In this document: piece after piece, positions 35,007 to 47,174 of the stretch | How positions within the stretch are numbered: the stretch's first letter is position 1 | Layout of the letters: each line of letters opens with the position of its first letter | Source: Humulus lupulus | Lineage: Eukaryota > Streptophyta > Magnoliopsida > Rosales > Cannabaceae | Direction: 5' to 3' | Length of the DNA: 64,000 nucleotides | Assembly: GCF_963169125.1 (NCBI RefSeq) | Contig: NC_084793.1 | Location: 92,833,071 to 92,897,070 of the forward strand | Made by a program: the position numbers and the translations under genes | The notes under the pieces: model-generated | Database searches by the model: none | Told to the model about the DNA's origin: nothing | What the model saw: only the letters and a program-made list of their open reading frames with translations

Positions 35007-35525
35007 CAAGGTTTAAGGGTTCCTGAAGACTAGCCGAGCATGTACACTCGCCACTAAAGATAAGCTCGACTCATGGTTCGGGAACTATTTATGTGGTTAT
35101 GTGTTTATCTGCTTAAATATGATATAAATGTCTTATCTGCATGCCTGATTAGGGAGCATGAGATAATCTGATAGGGCATGGCCCTTGAATGTTGCTTGAA
35201 TTGTAAAGAACGTACTTATTAGCACCTTGTGAATTGCAAAGGAATCACTTATTGGTGTTATTATATGGACAAGTAGGTCAGAACGTGCTCATTAGCTTCG
35301 TTATTTGCATATAGGCCAGGAAATGCTTATTAACATCGTTATTTTTTGATGAATATCAGGAAGTGCTTATTGGCACCATGATTGAGTATATTATGTGTTG
35401 GCATGCTTATTAGCATTGCATTTGTTTGTTTGTTTGTTTCATCTTGGATTGTCAGGCAGCAAGAGGTATAGTTATTACTTACCTAATGATCGATTTGCTC
35501 ACAACAGAGTGGGTTAGATATTAGT
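35007..35525. other. Leader of element B
   Basis: Non-coding. It contains a loose tandem repeat of about 60 bp built on GTGCTTATTRGCACC-type words near 35212, 35240, 35282, 35325, 35361 and 35403. Confidence 0.5.
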
Positions 35526-37210
35526 ATGATTCCTTGGAGGTCAAAGAGTTTGGCTGGCCAAGAGATACAGACCAAGGAGGAGAATGACTAGTGCCAGGCC
35601 CCACCGCCAGCTCCAGAAATTGGCAACAAGTACTTGCTGACATGCAAGCTAGGTTAGAGAGGCAGAAATATGAGATTCGCCTCTTAAGACAACAACAAGC
35701 TCCAGTAGGGAACCCACAGCCTGCAATACCAGCTCTGTCATAGCCACAGGTACCAGCAGTAGTACAGCCCCAGGCATGGGGAGATAGATGGGAACCCCTG
35801 TATGAGAGGTTAAGGAAACAACACCCTCTAGGGAACCTAAGATCCACTAAAGGCTGAACAGTGGATGACCATGATAACCACCATCCTGGATTTCATGATG
35901 GTAGGTGGTAGTGAGAGAGTGGTCTACGCCACTTACATGTTTCAAGAGGATGCCCGAATATGGTGGGAGGTGGTATCCCATACCAAAGGAGTAAACATTA
36001 TCGAACGGGAAGAGTTCAAAATATTGTTCAACAATAAATACTACAATGACGCAGTTAAATCTTTGAAGGTTGAAGAGTTCACCAAGTTAGTTTAGGGTAA
36101 CATGATAGTGACTGACTACGCTCTGAAGTTTGATAGATTGGCAAAGTTTGTCGGGGATCTGGTGCCCACTAATGGGACCACAAGAGAGAGGTTTCTCGAG
36201 GGGCTACAACCTATGATAGTTGGAGATGTCCATATCATTACTGTGTCAGGATTGACCACCTATGCACAGGTTGTACAGAGGGTGCTCACGGCAGAGAGCA
36301 CAAAGAACAAGATTTGGCGGGAAAATGCGGCCAGAAGGGATTTTAGGAGCCGGGACCTCCATTTACAGGTTTTGGTAGGGGCGAAGACCCCAAAAACCAA
36401 AAGAGAAAGAATCCATATATAATTTCAGCTTCAGGGCCAGATATGAGGCCACAGGGTATTCGGATGGGCCGTCAGGATGGCGGTGAGACCTGGAAAGCAT
36501 TCCCAGAGTGTGCTTGGTGCAGGAGGCGCCATATTGGGGAATGTCAGGCGAAGGCCTACTTTGTTTATGGCAGTGTGGGGCATTTGAGGAAGGACTGCCC
36601 GAGAGCCAGAAAGGAAAAGCCAAAGAAGGTGGACAAAATGACGCCAACATGAGTGTTCACCTTGACCCAAGCAAAGGCCAAGGCTAGTCCCTTAGTGGTT
36701 ACAAGTTAGCTTTCTAGTGCTGGAACCTTCTATACTATTTTGATTGATTCAGGTGCTACACACTCTTTTGTTGCTAGTAGGATTATAGATGGATTGTGTA
36801 GGCCATGTGACTTTTATCCTGTGGGGTTTGGTACTATGCTGCCTACTGTGGAGTTAGTGGTTTCTAGGAGATGGGTTAGATCACTACTAGTTATAGTGAA
36901 TGGCAGGGAGTTGTCAGTTGACTTGGTAGAGTTAGTGATGAATAATTTTGATATAATTATGGGTATGGATATGCTAGAGAAGTATAGGGAAATGATAGAT
37001 TGCAAAAAAAAAAGATGGTAACCTTTGAGCCTGAGGGTGAGGAGCCCTTTGTATTCGTTGGCACTGTGCATGGACCCCGTATACCTATGATATATGTACT
37101 TACAGCTAGAGACCTATTACAGGGAGGGTGCATAGGGTTCTTAGCTAGTGTAGTGGATACCACCCAGGTCGTGCCAGTGGGACCAAGAATTGGAGGTTCA
37201 TATGGTCAAA
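35526..37210 (+). pseudogene. Element B gag and protease (frameshifted)
   Basis: The start ATG at 35526 fits the start of the homologous gag in element C. The gag core reads TILDFMMVGG, DARIWWEVV, NKYYNDAV and DYALKFDRLAKFV. The zinc knuckle near 36563 reads YFVYGSVGHLRKDC, where the first two Cys of the CX2CX4HX4C pattern have become Tyr. The protease near 36740 keeps the active site IDSGATHSFV, followed by NFDIIMGMDML. Stops occur at 35588, 36093 and 36651. Frames change near 36423 and at the A-run at 37005-37014 (after MIDCKKK), where one or more added A bases shift the frame. The sequence ends at about 37210, where the protease-RT linker jumps straight to the RNase H region. Confidence 0.85.
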
Positions 37211-37212
37211 CA

Positions 37213-39179
37213 TGTGTGAAGACAGCTTCCAGAAGCAGCAGAAGAGTTTGATCACCGCTCTGATTCTAAGTCTTCCTACAGATTAGGACAAGTTTGTGGT
37301 TAATCGTGACACCTCGAGGCAGGGCCTGAGTTGTGTCCTTATGTAGACAAGGAAGGTGATTGCCTATGCATTACATCTGCTGAAGGAGTATGAGCGGAGG
37401 TACCCCACACATGATTTTGAACTTACAGTAGTGGTTTTTGCACTGAAGGTGTGGCGACACTACTTGTATGGCGAGAAGAGTGAGATATACATTGACCACA
37501 AGAGTTTAAAATACTTTTTCCCTAGAAGGATCCGAACATGAGGCAAAGACATTGGTTAGAGCTGGTAAAGGATTATGATTGTGAGATCCTTTATCACCCT
37601 AGGAAAGCCAATGTGGTAGCAGATGCCTTAAGCCAGAAGGGTCCAGGACAGTTGTATAGTGGCAGACAGATATCTAGGGAGATGGCTGATGAAATGACTA
37701 GAACAGGAATTGAGTTAGTGGTGGGCCAGTTAGCCAACATCACCCTGAAATCTACTCTTTCGGAGAGGATTAAGGAGAAGCAGTTAGATGACCCACAATT
37801 GGGACAGATTAGAGGGGACGTCCTAGCTGGAGTAGCTAAGGACTATATAGTGTCAAGCATGGTTTTATTGAGATACCAAAGTCGGATCTGCGTTCCAATG
37901 GACACTGGGATCAGACGGGAGATTCTAGATGAATCTCACACTACCTCGTATTCTCTACATCCAGGCACCACGAAGATGTACCAGGATTTGAAGGTTTTAT
38001 ACTGGTTGCTTGGGATGAAGAAGGATGTGACTGAGTACGTGGCAAGGTGCCTGACCTGGTAGTAGGTCAAGGTAGAGCATCAGAGGCCAGCAGGGCTGTT
38101 ACAACCTCTGGATATCCCAGAGTGGAAGTGGGAGGAGGATATCACGATTGATTTCGTGGTAGGATTGCCCAGGACAGTGGGCCAGCATGATTCAATCTGG
38201 GTCATCATTGATCGGTGTATGAAATCAGCTCACTTTCTACTAGTGAGGATGAATTACACAATTGACCAATATGAAAATCTCTATGTGAAAGAGATAGTTT
38301 GCCTTCATGGGATTTTGAGGTCTGTCATGTCGATTAGGGACCCTATCTTTACTTCCAAGTTTTGGAGAAGTTTACAGAGGGCGATGGGTACATAGCTGAA
38401 GTTCAATACAACTTATCATCCTCTGACCAATCAGTCAGAGAGGACTATCCAAATATTGGAGGACATGTTGAGAGCATGTGTATTGGACTTTGAAAGGTCA
38501 TGGAGCAAATATTTGCCTCTGATAGAGTTTTCCTATAATAACAGCTACCAGTCGACTATTGGAGTGGACCTTATGATATGTATGGTAGGAAGTGAAAATC
38601 GCCCATTCATTGGGATGAGATGGGTGAGAGGAAATATTTGTGTCCCGGGGCAGTTCAAAAGACCACTGAGGCAATTAAAAATATTAGAGCTCGAATGCTC
38701 GCATCTCATAATAGACAGAAGAGTTATTCAGACCCAAAGCAAAGCGGAGGAATGTGGAGTTCCAATTGGGAGGCTATGTCTTTCTTAGGGTTTCACCGCT
38801 GAGAGGAGTGAAGAGGTTTGGGAAGAAGGGCAAGTTGAACCCTAGGTTTATGGGACCATTTGAGATCCTAGAGAGGATCGGTCAGGTGGTCTATAGGTTG
38901 GCCTTACTCATTGCACTATCTAGTGTGCACAATGTATTACATATCTCCATGCTGGGGAAGTATGTATCATATGAGACTCATGTATTGAGTTATGAGGATC
39001 TGGAACTAGAGGAAGATTTGTCTTATGAGGAGTAGCCAGTTCAGATTTTAGACGGGAAGGACAAGGTTCTGAGGAACAAAACTATACCTTTAGTTAAGGT
39101 ATTACGGAGGAACAACAAAGTCGAGGAAGCGACCTGGGAACGGGAGGTAGATATGCGAAATCAATATCCCGAGCTGTAA
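37213..39179 (+). pseudogene. Element B RNase H, integrase and chromodomain (RT deleted)
   Basis: The reading begins in the connection just before RNase H, so the reverse transcriptase (about 1 kb in element C) is absent. RNase H shows [15 protein letters not shown] and [11 protein letters not shown]. The integrase zinc region shows DESHTTSYSLHPGTTKM; the core shows ITIDFVVGLPRT, VMSIRDPIFTSKFW (the second catalytic Asp appears replaced by Ile) and NQSERTIQILEDML. At the C-terminus a degenerate Tekay chromodomain (about 39036-39176) shows NKTIPLVKVL and EEATWE. The final TAA is at 39177-39179, inside the first bases of the 3' LTR. Stops lie at 37539, 38060, 38393 and 39033, among others. Confidence 0.88.
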
Positions 39180-40783
39180 CATCCCAAATTACCTAATAAG
39201 GTTTAGGGCCTTGATTAGGGGGCTAGGATGGCAAAATATGGAATTATATGCTTATATGAGTTATATTTGAGGGTAATTATGTGATTATGTGAGTTATATA
39301 ATAATATAATTAGATATCCATGATTAAGGTTATTAAATATGCATGTGGGCCCGTTTCCTATTAGAAGGGAAATTTTCGTAATTTGGCCCATTTGGGCATA
39401 ATTGGATATATGTGCACATATGTGATATATGTGAGAGACGACATTATTATGTGAGTTTATTTAGGTTACTTGGAATGAGACGATCCTATGGAGCAAGTTA
39501 GCAGGAAGGTCACAACAGGACCTAATACATGACTCGAGGTGAGTCAATGGGTATTTTGGGTATCTAGCAAGTTATTGGGGTAAGGGAATGAATAATTGAT
39601 GATATTTTTGGAGTCAGTGAGATTAGGTGGGAATACTGGAGATTTTGACCATTTTTCCCTCGGTGACATTTTTGGTACCCCAAGCCTCGGGATTAGCTTA
39701 AGATTACTTAAGCCTTAAGAAACAAACAAAAACACAAAACACACGCAAACACTCAGCTCCCAACCGACTCTCTCTCTCTCTCTCCTTCTCTCTTCATTTT
39801 TCTAAGTGAATTGCTTGGGAACTAAGGGGAATTCTTGGCTGAAATCTTGGGGGAATTGAAGGTTTAAACTTAGGATTGGATTAGCTACAGTTAGGAGGAC
39901 TTAAATCATAATTAAGGTAAGCTTTAGAGTCTGTTTTCCATTGAGTTTATGTGTTATTTTGGCTGTTCTTGAGTCTTCTGGCTCAAGGTTGTGAACTTGA
40001 GTTTTGATGGGTTTTTGATCAGGTTTTAAGTTGGGTTTTGTTGCTGGTATTATCTTGATTCAGTTATGGGGATTTAATTATTGTTTTAGAATTGATTTGG
40101 GGTGGTTTTGATTGAGAATGGCTGAAGAAAAACCAGAGAGCTATGGGTTCGTGGGGTGTCGCAGCCCTCTTGAACCGAGAGGATAGGGGAGGTGTCTGTC
40201 GCGAAGGCGCGCCGCGGCCCTCCTAAACCCAGAGGACAGGGGAGGTGTCTGACCCGATCATGAACTGCGGCATGTGTCTAATGAGAAGAGTGGCTGGGGC
40301 CTCTGACTTGGGTGGGTCGTGGTGCAGGTGCTTGGGGCGGCGACACTTAAGGGGTTTTGAGCCCCGGATGGGTTTTTGAGTGCGGGAACTCAACACTAAG
40401 GGCTCGGGATCGATCCTACCACCCGATTTAGTAGAATTCAACATCATGGAGGCTAGGACTTGGTCCAGAAGCCTTTATTTGCTCGTTATTGACAAGATCC
40501 TATATTATGGTTGTGACTAGGTTATCGCTAGGGGCTCGAAAATAAGATCGTTCTCGAGGGAGGTTCTTATTATTACGCTGTCTAGGACCTGAGGTAAGAA
40601 AACTGCACCCAATACATGATATATGTGATTAGGGCTTAGTTTGATTGTTGATTATAATTATGGATCGTGCTCGGGGCCTTGAAAATGTATGTGTTTGAGT
40701 TATGACTGCGATTGTTGATTAAACATACTTGAATATTCCGTCTCTAGTTAAGTGTTACATGATTGTTCGCATGGTTTGCGTAG

Positions 40784-41395
40784 TGTGACGTGCTGCGACA
40801 TGACACACCTCTAGGGGCCATATGTATGAACATGCCTTGGCGCTTGATCATTAGTCAAGTCTTGCACCAAGTAACCTCAAGGGTAGGGGATGGCACTTTT
40901 GTAATTATGCATATGTCTTCCAGGAGAAAATCATATATGTTCTTGGGAAGACTTTATTTCCTTAGAATGCTCCTTAGGGGGAGGTCACCTGGTGACTTAG
41001 GGAAGCACCATGGCCACCAGCAAATAGGGTCTTAAGTTGTGTACTTCCTTGTCCTATCAAGGCCTTATATGAACAAAACGATGTTTATCCATGTCCCTTT
41101 GTGTATGCTTCCTTTACGGTCTATGTGTTGCTTGTTTGTTACCTTTGTTGGGCAATCGCGTGCCACTTGCCTATGTTGTATGCTTTAGTTATTGAGTGGG
41201 ATGTTGCCTTTGGATGGCTTGCTTTGTGCTTGCTCATGCTTCGTCATTTCCCTTACATGTGTGAGACTTGTATCGTGGCAAACAGTTGGGTTTGTTTGCC
41301 GCAAGTGTGAATTTTAGGCTGACTTGCTAGCTGAGAGTGCTAACAAGTGTCGCACATTCCGTCAATTCGAGGAGTCAAGTTGGCGGCCGATGAAA
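40784..41395 (+). repeat. 5' LTR of element H
   Basis: 612 bp, starting TGTGACGTGCTGC and ending GGCCGATGAAA. It aligns base for base with 51544-52155, with several dozen differences by eye and few length changes. A possible TATA region (CCTTATATGAACAAAACG) lies near 41062. Confidence 0.92.
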
Positions 41396-41397
41396 GT

Positions 41398-41410
41398 TGG
41401 TATCAGAGCC
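41398..41410 (+). promoter_or_regulatory. Primer-binding site (initiator-Met tRNA), element H
   Basis: TGGTATCAGAGCC starts two bases after the 5' LTR end. It is a standard initiator-Met tRNA match. Confidence 0.88.
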
Positions 41411-41437
41411 AAGTTAGAGAAAGCCTGGTGACCCTGA

Positions 41438-43236
41438 ATGATGGTGAGCAACACTCAAAGGATCGAAGCACTGGAGAGGCGCGTTTGAGAGCTAGATGGC
41501 CTGGATGAGAGGGTCTGGGGTCTAAGCTCTGTCAGGCTATAACTGGAGACGAACAACACACAAAACCGCGTGGCTTTGTTGGAGCGAGATACGACCAATT
41601 TACTAGCCCGCATAACTGCAATTGACCGAAAGGAGAACCTTTCAAGTACATCCAATAGTCCTTAGAGAATTGTATTGAGGCAGTGGAACGAGCGATGAAA
41701 GACCTACAAGAAACACTAAATGACCTTATAGAGAATTGTAGGGGGTCAGTTATGGCATCGAAGGATGAGATGTTGGAGATGAACACTAAGCTGAACCTTA
41801 CCATGAGCGCGGTCGGGAATCAACCTGCAACTGGACCCATTGGCATGGAATACAGAAGGGTAAACGTGCCCGAGCAGAGGCCCTATGGTGGGGCTAGAGA
41901 CGCAAAGGACTTAGAGAACTTCCTCTTTGATATGGAGCATTACTTTAGAGTCGTGAGAGTTGAATCAAAAGATGGCAAGGTCACCATGGCAACAATGTAC
42001 TTGTCTGCGGATGCCAAAGTGTGGTGGAGGATGAAGTACGATGACATTCAGAACGACAGATGCACCATAGCAACATGGGAAGATCTAGAGAGAGAATTGA
42101 AGACACAATTTCTCCCTGAAAATGTTGCCTACATAGCTCGACGCCAATTGAGAGAGCTGAAGCACACTGGAACAATCCTAGAATACATGAAGAAATTCTC
42201 TGGGTTGATGCTTGATATCAAAGACATTTCTAAAGTGGACAAGCTCTTTGCATTTTTGGAAGGTTTGAAACCTTGGGCTAAGCAAGAGCTCGAGAAGCAG
42301 TGAGTGGCTGACCTGGCCACTGCTCAAGCTGCTGCCGAACGACTGATCGATCACTCATCAGGGAACATTCAATCGAAGAAGATTAATCCTGCACCTAGTG
42401 GAAGCAAAGTTGGGGGTAAAAAGACGAGAAAGTCATGGCAAATCAAGAGCGGGGGAGGAGAGAAGAGGAGTGTGGAGTCTAACTCTCCTAGCAAAGGTAG
42501 TAATCACCCGTTTAAGAAGCCTCTTACATGTTGGATTTGTACTGGACCGCATAAGTCGACAGAATGTCCTCACAAATCCAAGATGAGTGCCCTCTAGGCA
42601 TCATTTTCCAAAGGGGAACAACCCAATGAAGAGGATGAGGAATACAGACACATGGGTGCCCTCTGGATGTTAAATGCTCTCCAGGAACACGGTGCGAAAG
42701 TGAATAAGACCCTTGGAAAAGGACTAATGTATGTGGACGCCACTCTAAACAGTAAAATGGTCGGAAGTGTGATGATCGACATGGGCGCCACTCTCAACTT
42801 CATTTCAGAGATCGAAGCTAAATGTCTGGGACTGAAATGGGAGAATGACTGTGGCTGCATGAAAGCAGTTAACTCAGAAGCCTTAGCCACCACCGACATG
42901 GCTAAGAAGGTGAACATGAAGATCGACTCGTGGGAGGGGCAAACCGATTTGGGGGACATACAAATGGACGACTTTGATGTGATATTGGGTATGGAGTTTC
43001 TCACGGAGAAGGGAGCCATTCTCATCCCAGCTATGGGAAGTTTACTCATAATGGGAGAGACACCTACAGTGGTGCCTACTAAAGTGGAGCAGCCCCCAGA
43101 AACTAAGTTGTTGTCAGCCTTGCAATTTAAGAAGGGCGTGAAAAGACAAGAACCCACGTATATTGCCCTATCCACAGTATACAGGGATACGGTGGATGAA
43201 GTCATTCCACCCGAGATTCGAATGGTCTTGACGAAG
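41438..43236 (+). pseudogene. Element H gag and protease
   Basis: ATG codons at 41438 and 41441 follow the primer site. The first part is a coiled-coil-like N-terminus (IEALERRV) with early stops. From 41683 the gag core is open: YGGARDAKDLENFLFDMEH, MYLSADAKVWWRMKYDD, TQFLPENVAYIARRQL and LEYMKKFSGLMLDIKD. A TGA at 42301 interrupts it; it continues DLATAQAAAERLIDH, then a basic linker and a zinc knuckle CWICTGPHKSTECP near 42532, followed by TAG at 42595. The protease (42652-43236) has MIDMGATLNFIS (the usual D-S/T-G is D-M-G here) and DDFDVILGMEFL. The frame is cut at 43236 by the CACTA element and pol resumes at 49536. Confidence 0.9.
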
Positions 43237-43279
43237 CACTACAAGAAAAAGGCTCTACAGGAACGACTTTTGTCATCGT

Positions 43280-43590
43280 TGTAGGTAGACAGGGACGACA
43301 TGTCGTCGCAACAAAGGCGTCGCTGTAGGTTCGTATGTGTAGCAATCTACGGCGATGACAAAACGAAGTTATCACAGTAGGATTTTACTACAACGACGAC
43401 ATGTCAATCGCAGTAGGAAATCTTTTTTTTCGGTTGGACTGGGATATTACGACGACATGTCGTCGCTGTTGGTGGTGCAAAGATTTGAAAATTTGAATTT
43501 AAAAAAACTTCTACAGGGACAACATGTGGTCGCTGTAGGTCTGTCGACTGCTCCATATACAGCGACAACATGTCGTCGCTGTAGGTATAC
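43280..43590. repeat. Left subterminal repeat array of the CACTA element
   Basis: At least five copies of an ACGACATGTCGTCGC-like palindrome and its variants lie at about 43298, 43395, 43452, 43518 and 43562, often followed by TGTAGG. In CACTA elements such motifs are the binding sites of the TNPA-type protein. Confidence 0.88.
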
Positions 43591-43842
43591 AATTTAAAAA
43601 ATATATATTTAATTAATTATATTGATTAAAATTTATTTAATAAATGATTAAATATTAAATAAATAAATAAATAAAACCAATTTAACAATATTCATAATCT
43701 CCAAAAATGTATGATAACAAAACATAAATAGTATTGTCTCGAAAATTAAAAAAAAAACAACACAAAATATCAATAATTTAAAAATAGTAACTTAATAAAA
43801 CTAAATGTCATCAAAATCAATTCTGAAGTCATTATCGTCGGG
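43591..43842. other. AT-rich 3' untranslated region in the CACTA element
   Basis: No gene is seen. It lies between the left subterminal array and the stop codon of the TNPA-like gene on the minus strand. Confidence 0.5.
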
Positions 43843-45440
43843 CTATTGTGTTGGTTGTGGTGGTTCCTGTTGTGGTTGTGGTTGCTGTTGTGGTGGTTGT
43901 GGCTGCAGTGGTTGTTGTGGTTGAAAGCTTTCCATCATGGATTGTATCATGCTTATGTCCAAGTTGACAGGCTGAAATTGTGGAGGTTGGATGCTCAGAT
44001 TTGTTGTTTGCAAATATTGTTGCATTTTCTGGAAGTTGTTGTTCTGGGACATAAAGGCTTGACTGAAGTGTTGAATCATGGACTGGAAAGCCTCAGGTGG
44101 TATCGTCGGAGGGCCAACTGTGGTGGACGAAAATGCTGATGCCTCTAATTGTGAAGAGGATCTGGTGGCGCTTGAGGCAAATGTACTAGTGCCCTTCAAC
44201 TTCCGTCCAATACCTCGGTTGTGGCCACGACGTTGACCAAGTACCTTTGAGACGACTTGTGTCTCATTGACATTGACACTTCCTTCTTCAGATTGAGATT
44301 GAGACTGAGATTGGGATTGTGTCTAGACTTCTTGCTGCAAGGCATCTTGCAGTTTAGAAATAAGACAATTAATACATAATATACATAGATACAAAACTTA
44401 GAAAGTTACTTACATATGCATCCTTAGCATTCATGTTCACCCATCCTTGTGTCGGATGATTATGCATGTCATGGAAGGTATGGATAATGTTGGGCAGTTC
44501 CTTGGTCTTAAGATTCATCTTTAGAAAACAAAATTTAACAAAATCTCAGTTAAATATTGAAATTATTATTAAGATAACTTAAAATATTTCAAATTATCTA
44601 TATATTTTTATTTACCTTCTTAAATCGAGCAGAAGCATAAGAAGTCGATCCATGGAGACTTGGATACTTCTGTTTTGCTCTGTTGGCAACATTTGCCTTT
44701 GAGCGTGCCATGAACTATGAAGTGGTGAAAAGGTCAACCAAATTCTGCCAACTCTCGTTGTCAATGTCCTCTGGTGGATTCTTTCTGGCTGTCTCGATAT
44801 CATCATACCCTCCATGCTCATCGAAGTGTATTTTATTGCGACCTTTTCTATCCTTGTAGCGATCCTGAAACTCTCACTCAATCCTAGTCTCTATCAGTCG
44901 CCACTTAGGGAGAGCTTTGGGAAGAATGAAAAATTCCTTTAAAAAAATGGTGAGATTTTTTAAATTATAAAAAAAAACATTACACGTGAATAAGTAGATA
45001 AATTTACCTCAAGTTATTGCATCAATCCAATCTTGTGCTCATCCGGAACACTCTGCCACGAGTCATAATATAACGGGACATGGTGACCAATAAGGTTGCC
45101 AATAAGTCTCATGAACAACGTCCCAATATCACCAACTGCTTTGTAGGTTCCCTCCTTCATATCAAATTGTAGAGCCAACAGACATTTATTGTCGTTGACG
45201 AGCTGCTGCAAATTTTTGGATCGAGACCGACCTCTTCTTTTTGCGGCAGCTGCTGCATATGTTAATTAAACAATACAGTTAAATTGAATAAAATAATAAC
45301 AATTTGTCATTTATTGATAAAAGATAGACTAATTATAGTATATTACTTGTCTCATAGGAAGTAGGAACTCGCGTGGGACCTGGAGAAGGAGGAGGATCCG
45401 CTCCATCACCGCCATGAGAACGAGCAACAATAGCAGACAT
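43843..45440 (-). pseudogene. TNPA-like protein (plant transposase Ptta/En/Spm family), multi-exon
   Basis: The start ATG is near 45440 (MSAIVARSHGGDG…PPSPGPTRVPT). The coding reading then hops over probable introns: RGRSRSKNLQQLVNDNK to the GLMQ segment (45240-45014); then KEFFILPKALPKWRLIETRI, NKIHFDEHGGYDD, NESWQNLVDLFTT and FMARSKANVANRAKQKYPS (44940-44620), the most conserved part of the Ptta/En/Spm domain; then KMNLKTKELPNIIH and a tryptophan-containing segment near 44510-44410; and a C-terminal Gln/Pro-rich tail (44199-43843). In-frame TGA and TAG codons near 44878 and 44726 indicate decay. Known role in the family: binding subterminal repeats to assist transposition. The open frame 44612-44881 in another phase is a shadow. 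Confidence 0.75.
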
Positions 45441-45637
45441 ATCTTTGCAGTTTAAATAATTATTAACTTAAACTCAGTTATAGTTGGAGGTTAATTACAT
45501 AACTTAAATAATTTCGGTAATGCAATGGAAACTATTGAAAAACAAACATTGTTGAGAAAAATCATATATTGATTGAAAAGTCTTCAAATTAAAACATACA
45601 CATTAAACATACAAAAATGAATATGCATAAGAAAATA

Positions 45638-46260
45638 TTATTCATCATCAATGTCGATTCCTACATTATCATCTGTACTTTCTAAATCATCTTCACTTTT
45701 GTCATCATCATCGTCATTGATGAAATCATCATCCACATCCGGAACAGATCGAGACGTTTCCCCAATTATACTGGTGTGACCAGGTCGATCCAAATGTATA
45801 ATCTCCAACTCTCCTAATTCCACAGTGAGTACAAAATTTGATGAAGTGCTATCGTGTACAAAATCAACCTCATTATCATCATCGATACTTGGATGATCCT
45901 AGATCTTTCGATGATTGACTTCTTGTACTACTTTCCAATTTTTGTTTCTTGAAGGATCTTCCAAGTAGAACACTTGTTTTGCTTGAGTGGCGAGAATAAA
46001 TTGATCGTTCTTGTACCATTTAGAATTAATCAAGGTAGTAGTTATGTTTTTCTCAATCACATTTCGACCCTTGCTTGCATCGGTGTTGAACCATTTGCAT
46101 CGAAACAATACTACTGAGTAACCATTGGAATAGCATAACTCTACAATCTCCTCAAGTTGGCCATAGAAAGTGAAACCATCGGCTCCTGGCATCGAGACTC
46201 CACTATTTTGAGTGGTACGTCTTTCGTCACGACTATGGACCAAATTTTTTACACTGTTAA
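45638..46260 (-). pseudogene. TNP2-like transposase C-terminus (DUF4216 domain, acidic tail)
   Basis: The reading from 46243 shows SRDERRTTQNSGVSMPG, FYGQLEEIVELCYSNGYSV, VLFRCKWFNTDASKGRN and ILATQAKQVFYLEDPSRN, the DUF4216 pattern found at the C-terminus of TNP2-type CACTA transposases. After a stop near 45900 the same frame continues with ELEIIHLDRPGH and ends in a highly acidic tail (45823-45638). The catalytic transposase domain that should precede DUF4216 is absent: only about 240 bp separate this part from the N-terminal fragment. Therefore it is not functional as a transposase. Confidence 0.8.
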
Positions 46261-46488
46261 CAATGCAAGTCGTGTAGGGGTATGCATTCTGATTGGACCT
46301 GTTTGTTAAAGCAAATAATTCATTAGTGCACTCAGTTGACTATACTTTCCGCAAACAAACCATCTATAGAGTATGACACAAAAAAACACAATGAGATGAG
46401 TATTAATCGATACGAATTTCATAAGAATTCTATAGTTTTGATAATTTACCTTCCATTTGGCACCAGATAGGGAAATATTTTTGAAGAT

Positions 46489-47174
46489 TTATGTTTGAAT
46501 TTTCTCGAAGGCATTCACTGTATAGCACAACAGTTGTACTTGCAAGCATGAATTGATTGATAACCTAACCCTAACTTCCTCATTTTTTTTCTTAGACTCA
46601 TAGAATGAAGCCAGAATCTTATTCTCCTTCGGGAATGCAAATTTCGTAAACTTCAAAAGTTCATCAAAGGAACTATTTGTCCATTTATTCATAACATTCA
46701 TGTGCATCATCTTCGCCAAGAAGTTTAAGGAAGACAATCATGTACATCCAGGGTATAACTCAGCTTCGACCTCTTGAAACAGATCATCAAATTGATTCTC
46801 CGCACTATTGCCACCACCATCTGAAATTCCTTCATTTATGCCTTCTTCGTTAGTGTCTTATTCACCAATAACATCATTGATGATGTCAATCATCACATCA
46901 GTCACTAGAGCCCCGTTGTCCACTACTGGAGGCATATCAACTTCACCGTGGTAGGTCCACTTCATGTATCGTTGTAGAACCCATATATGTGTATGTGAGC
47001 CTCCACCACATCCAATTTCTGATTCATCATATTGACACACTGAACGCATGGGCATCTGACTTCTCTCAAAGCATTCACATGATTATTGGCCATTTGTATA
47101 AATGCTTGAAGACCATTCCAAAACTCATCAGAGTTACGTCGTCTATTAGTTATCCAAGTCTTGTCAATTGTCAT
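46489..47174 (-). pseudogene. TNP2-like transposase N-terminus (transposase-associated domain)
   Basis: It begins near 47174 with MTIDKTWITNRRRNSDEFW and continues HVNALREVRCPCVQCVNMM, a Cys-containing segment of the transposase-associated domain. A frameshift near 46985 moves to RYMKWTYHGEVDMPP. Past a Gly/Asn-rich stretch and a stop near 46740, the start of the TNP2 domain is recognisable: SSLNFLAKMMHMNVMNKW, SSFDELLKFTKFAFPKEN and ASFYESKKK. Homology ends near 46560. The following catalytic region is deleted. Confidence 0.8.

Noticed and set aside
41455..41804. Minus-strand frames opposite the gag start of element H
   Set aside because: They are shadows of the gag coding strand, with no domain and no conservation.
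42594..43205. 203-codon minus-strand frame
   Set aside because: It is the antisense shadow of the gag-protease region of element H, and its sequence has no recognisable domain.
43846..44139. Trp/Leu-rich plus-strand frame of 97 codons
   Set aside because: It is the reverse-strand shadow of the Gln/Pro-rich tail of the TNPA-like protein.
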